A program made the position numbers and the translations under genes. A model generated the notes under the pieces. The model was not told the DNA's origin. It was given only the letters and a program-made list of their open reading frames with translations, and did not search any database. Positions 63,180 through 64,000 of a stretch of 64,000 bases of DNA are shown piece after piece (positions within the stretch are counted from its first letter, which is position 1; each line of letters opens with the position of its first letter). Source of the stretch: Poriferisodalis sp965208895. Its GTDB lineage: Bacteria > Actinomycetota > Acidimicrobiia > Acidimicrobiales > Poriferisodalaceae. The stretch is from contig NZ_OZ242363.1 in NCBI RefSeq assembly GCF_965208895.1, forward strand, positions 2,232,001 through 2,296,000, written 5' to 3'.

Positions 63180-64000
63180 ATGCCGCTTGAAATCGTGTAC
63201 GGCGAGAGCCGAAATCGAGCGATCGCCCAGGCGTTGGCCGGACAGCTGCAGCCGGTCATCGAGGAGGGAACCGTCTACTTGGGCTACCCGGTGCTGACGA
63301 CTGCTGACCAGCGTGTCGAGATCGATGCGCTGCTCGTGAGTCGTGCTCACGGACTCGTCGCGTTCCTGCTGGCAGATTCGATGCCGGGCTCGGACGAGGA
63401 GTGGGAGGACGTCTACGCCGAGCAGGATCGCTTGTTCGCGATCCTCGAGGGTTATCTGAGTCGCCATGAAGGTCTACGGGAAGGACGGCGCGCAGCCGTA
63501 AGTCCCGAGACGGCAACAGTGTTTGCTACTACTCCGCCTTCCAAGTCACGAAGCAAGACCGAAGGCGTCTACCTCTCGATGGAATCCGTGCGGGACTGGG
63601 TGCTGGCTCTCTCCCCAATCAGTGAGGAGCTTGAGAGGAACTTGCAGGCAGCGCTGCAGCGAGTCGCGACAATCAAGCCGGCCAAGAGACGCAGCTCGGT
63701 CACGAAGGACCATTCTCGGGGCGCGATCCTCAAGGAGATCGAGAGTGGGATCGCGAATCTCGATCGGTGGCAAAAGACCGCAGCGATCGAGAGTCCAGAG
63801 GGGCCGCAGCGAATTCGCGGACTCGCCGGTTCTGGCAAGACTGTCGTCCTCGCCCTGAAGGCTGCCTACTGGCACTCGCAGCATCCCGACTGGCATATAG
63901 CGCTGACCTTCCACTCCCGCGCCTTGTACCAGCAGATCGATGACTTGGTGACTCGATTCACGTTCGAAACCACGAACGACAAGCCTGATCAGAGTCGACT
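63180..64000 (+). CDS. Superfamily 1 (UvrD-like) helicase, N-terminal part
   Basis: Open from ATG 63180 to the window edge (273 codons), so incomplete. The first 100 residues (LGYPVLTTADQRVEIDALLV) look like a degenerate NERD/nuclease-type domain. Residues 211-226 (RIRGLAGSGKTVVLAL) are motif I of UvrD-type helicases, and WHIALTFHSRALYQQIDDLV is motif Ia (FHSRALYQQ is typical of defence-associated members). Such proteins unwind DNA or RNA and often accompany OLD-type nucleases, but the OLD gene here is broken and on the other strand. Weak ribosome site (AAGGA). Confidence 0.8.
   Translation, partial: MPLEIVYGESRNRAIAQALAGQLQPVIEEGTVYLGYPVLTTADQRVEIDALLVSRAHGLVAFLLADSMPGSDEEWEDVYAEQDRLFAILEGYLSRHEGLREGRRAAVSPETATVFATTPPSKSRSKTEGVYLSMESVRDWVLALSPISEELERNLQAALQRVATIKPAKRRSSVTKDHSRGAILKEIESGIANLDRWQKTAAIESPEGPQRIRGLAGSGKTVVLALKAAYWHSQHPDWHIALTFHSRALYQQIDDLVTRFTFETTNDKPDQSR

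Overview
The window is GC-rich and reads as a high-GC actinobacterial chromosome (Actinomycetota). The support is GTG/TTG starts, GGAGG-type ribosome sites, families such as DUF3800, DUF6338 and DUF2335, and secreted proteins carrying cell-wall-binding repeat 2. I cannot name the genus. Three things are interleaved: an array of surface-protein genes and gene pieces, a defence-type gene island, and many insertion sequences (IS) with their fragments.

(1) Surface-protein array. Thirteen related copies, here C1 to C13 in window order, all lie on the minus strand and cover roughly 23-24 kb. Only two, C1 (1532-4198) and C8 (35837-38728), have a leader with a ribosome site, a start codon and a signal peptide. 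The other eleven have lost the 5' end at different points but most keep the 3' end, the stop and a strong GC-rich hairpin (gagccccgggg...ccccggggctc). Their 5' ends cluster at a few homologous positions. Pairs of copies share tracts with no difference I could find (C1/C6, C2/C7, C5/C13) that start at the 3' end and stop abruptly. This is the layout expected of expression copies plus silent donor cassettes reassorted by gene conversion (as in pilS/pilE or vls systems). I regard it as the best candidate for an undescribed system here.

(2) Defence-type genes between the cassettes. They include an OLD-like ATPase running off the left edge, DUF3800, three DUF2335 membrane proteins (two with an overlapping small upstream gene), DUF6338, a TIR-like protein (DUF1863/ThsB type) in an operon with a small 3-TM protein, an overlapping two-gene pair of unknown type, a DUF3467 operon, a Fic/Doc protein, broken nucleotidyltransferase and SIR2 genes, a large protein with a PD-(D/E)XK-like motif, an NYN-domain protein, a GHKL ATPase plus PRTase-like pair, an OLD nuclease gene interrupted by nested mobile elements, and the start of a superfamily 1 helicase at the right edge.

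(3) Mobile DNA. Elements with visible ends and target duplications are two ISL3 (one with a frameshifted transposase), two different IS1380-family elements, ISAzo13, IS630 and a 99-bp MITE-like element. Fragments of IS256, IS110, IS30 and IS1380 are scattered around cassette borders. IS1380 ends and IS110 3' ends repeatedly mark the joints between cassettes and defence genes.

Layout: 0-1.1 kb OLD ATPase; 1.1-4.4 C1; 4.5-6.1 DUF3800/DUF2335; 6.2-8.9 ISL3 inside IS256 plus fragments; 8.9-10.7 C2; 10.7-11.6 DUF6338; 11.7-14.1 C3; 14.5-16.9 DUF2335 and TIR operons; 17.1-18.0 two-gene pair; 18.2-20.9 C4; 20.9-21.8 DUF3467 operon; 21.8-23.8 IS30/ISAzo13; 23.9-25.3 Fic; 25.4-27.1 IS1380; 27.4-31.5 C5 and C6; 31.6-32.4 DUF2335; 32.4-38.8 C7 and C8; 39-40.9 broken defence genes; 41-44.5 C9 and IS1380; 44.4-46.8 nuclease-like gene; 47-49.6 C10; 49.7-54.0 NYN and GHKL/PRTase; 54.1-55.0 C11; 55.0-58.2 interrupted OLD; 58.4-60.8 C12 and C13; 60.9-63.0 small TM protein and ISL3; 63.2-64 helicase.
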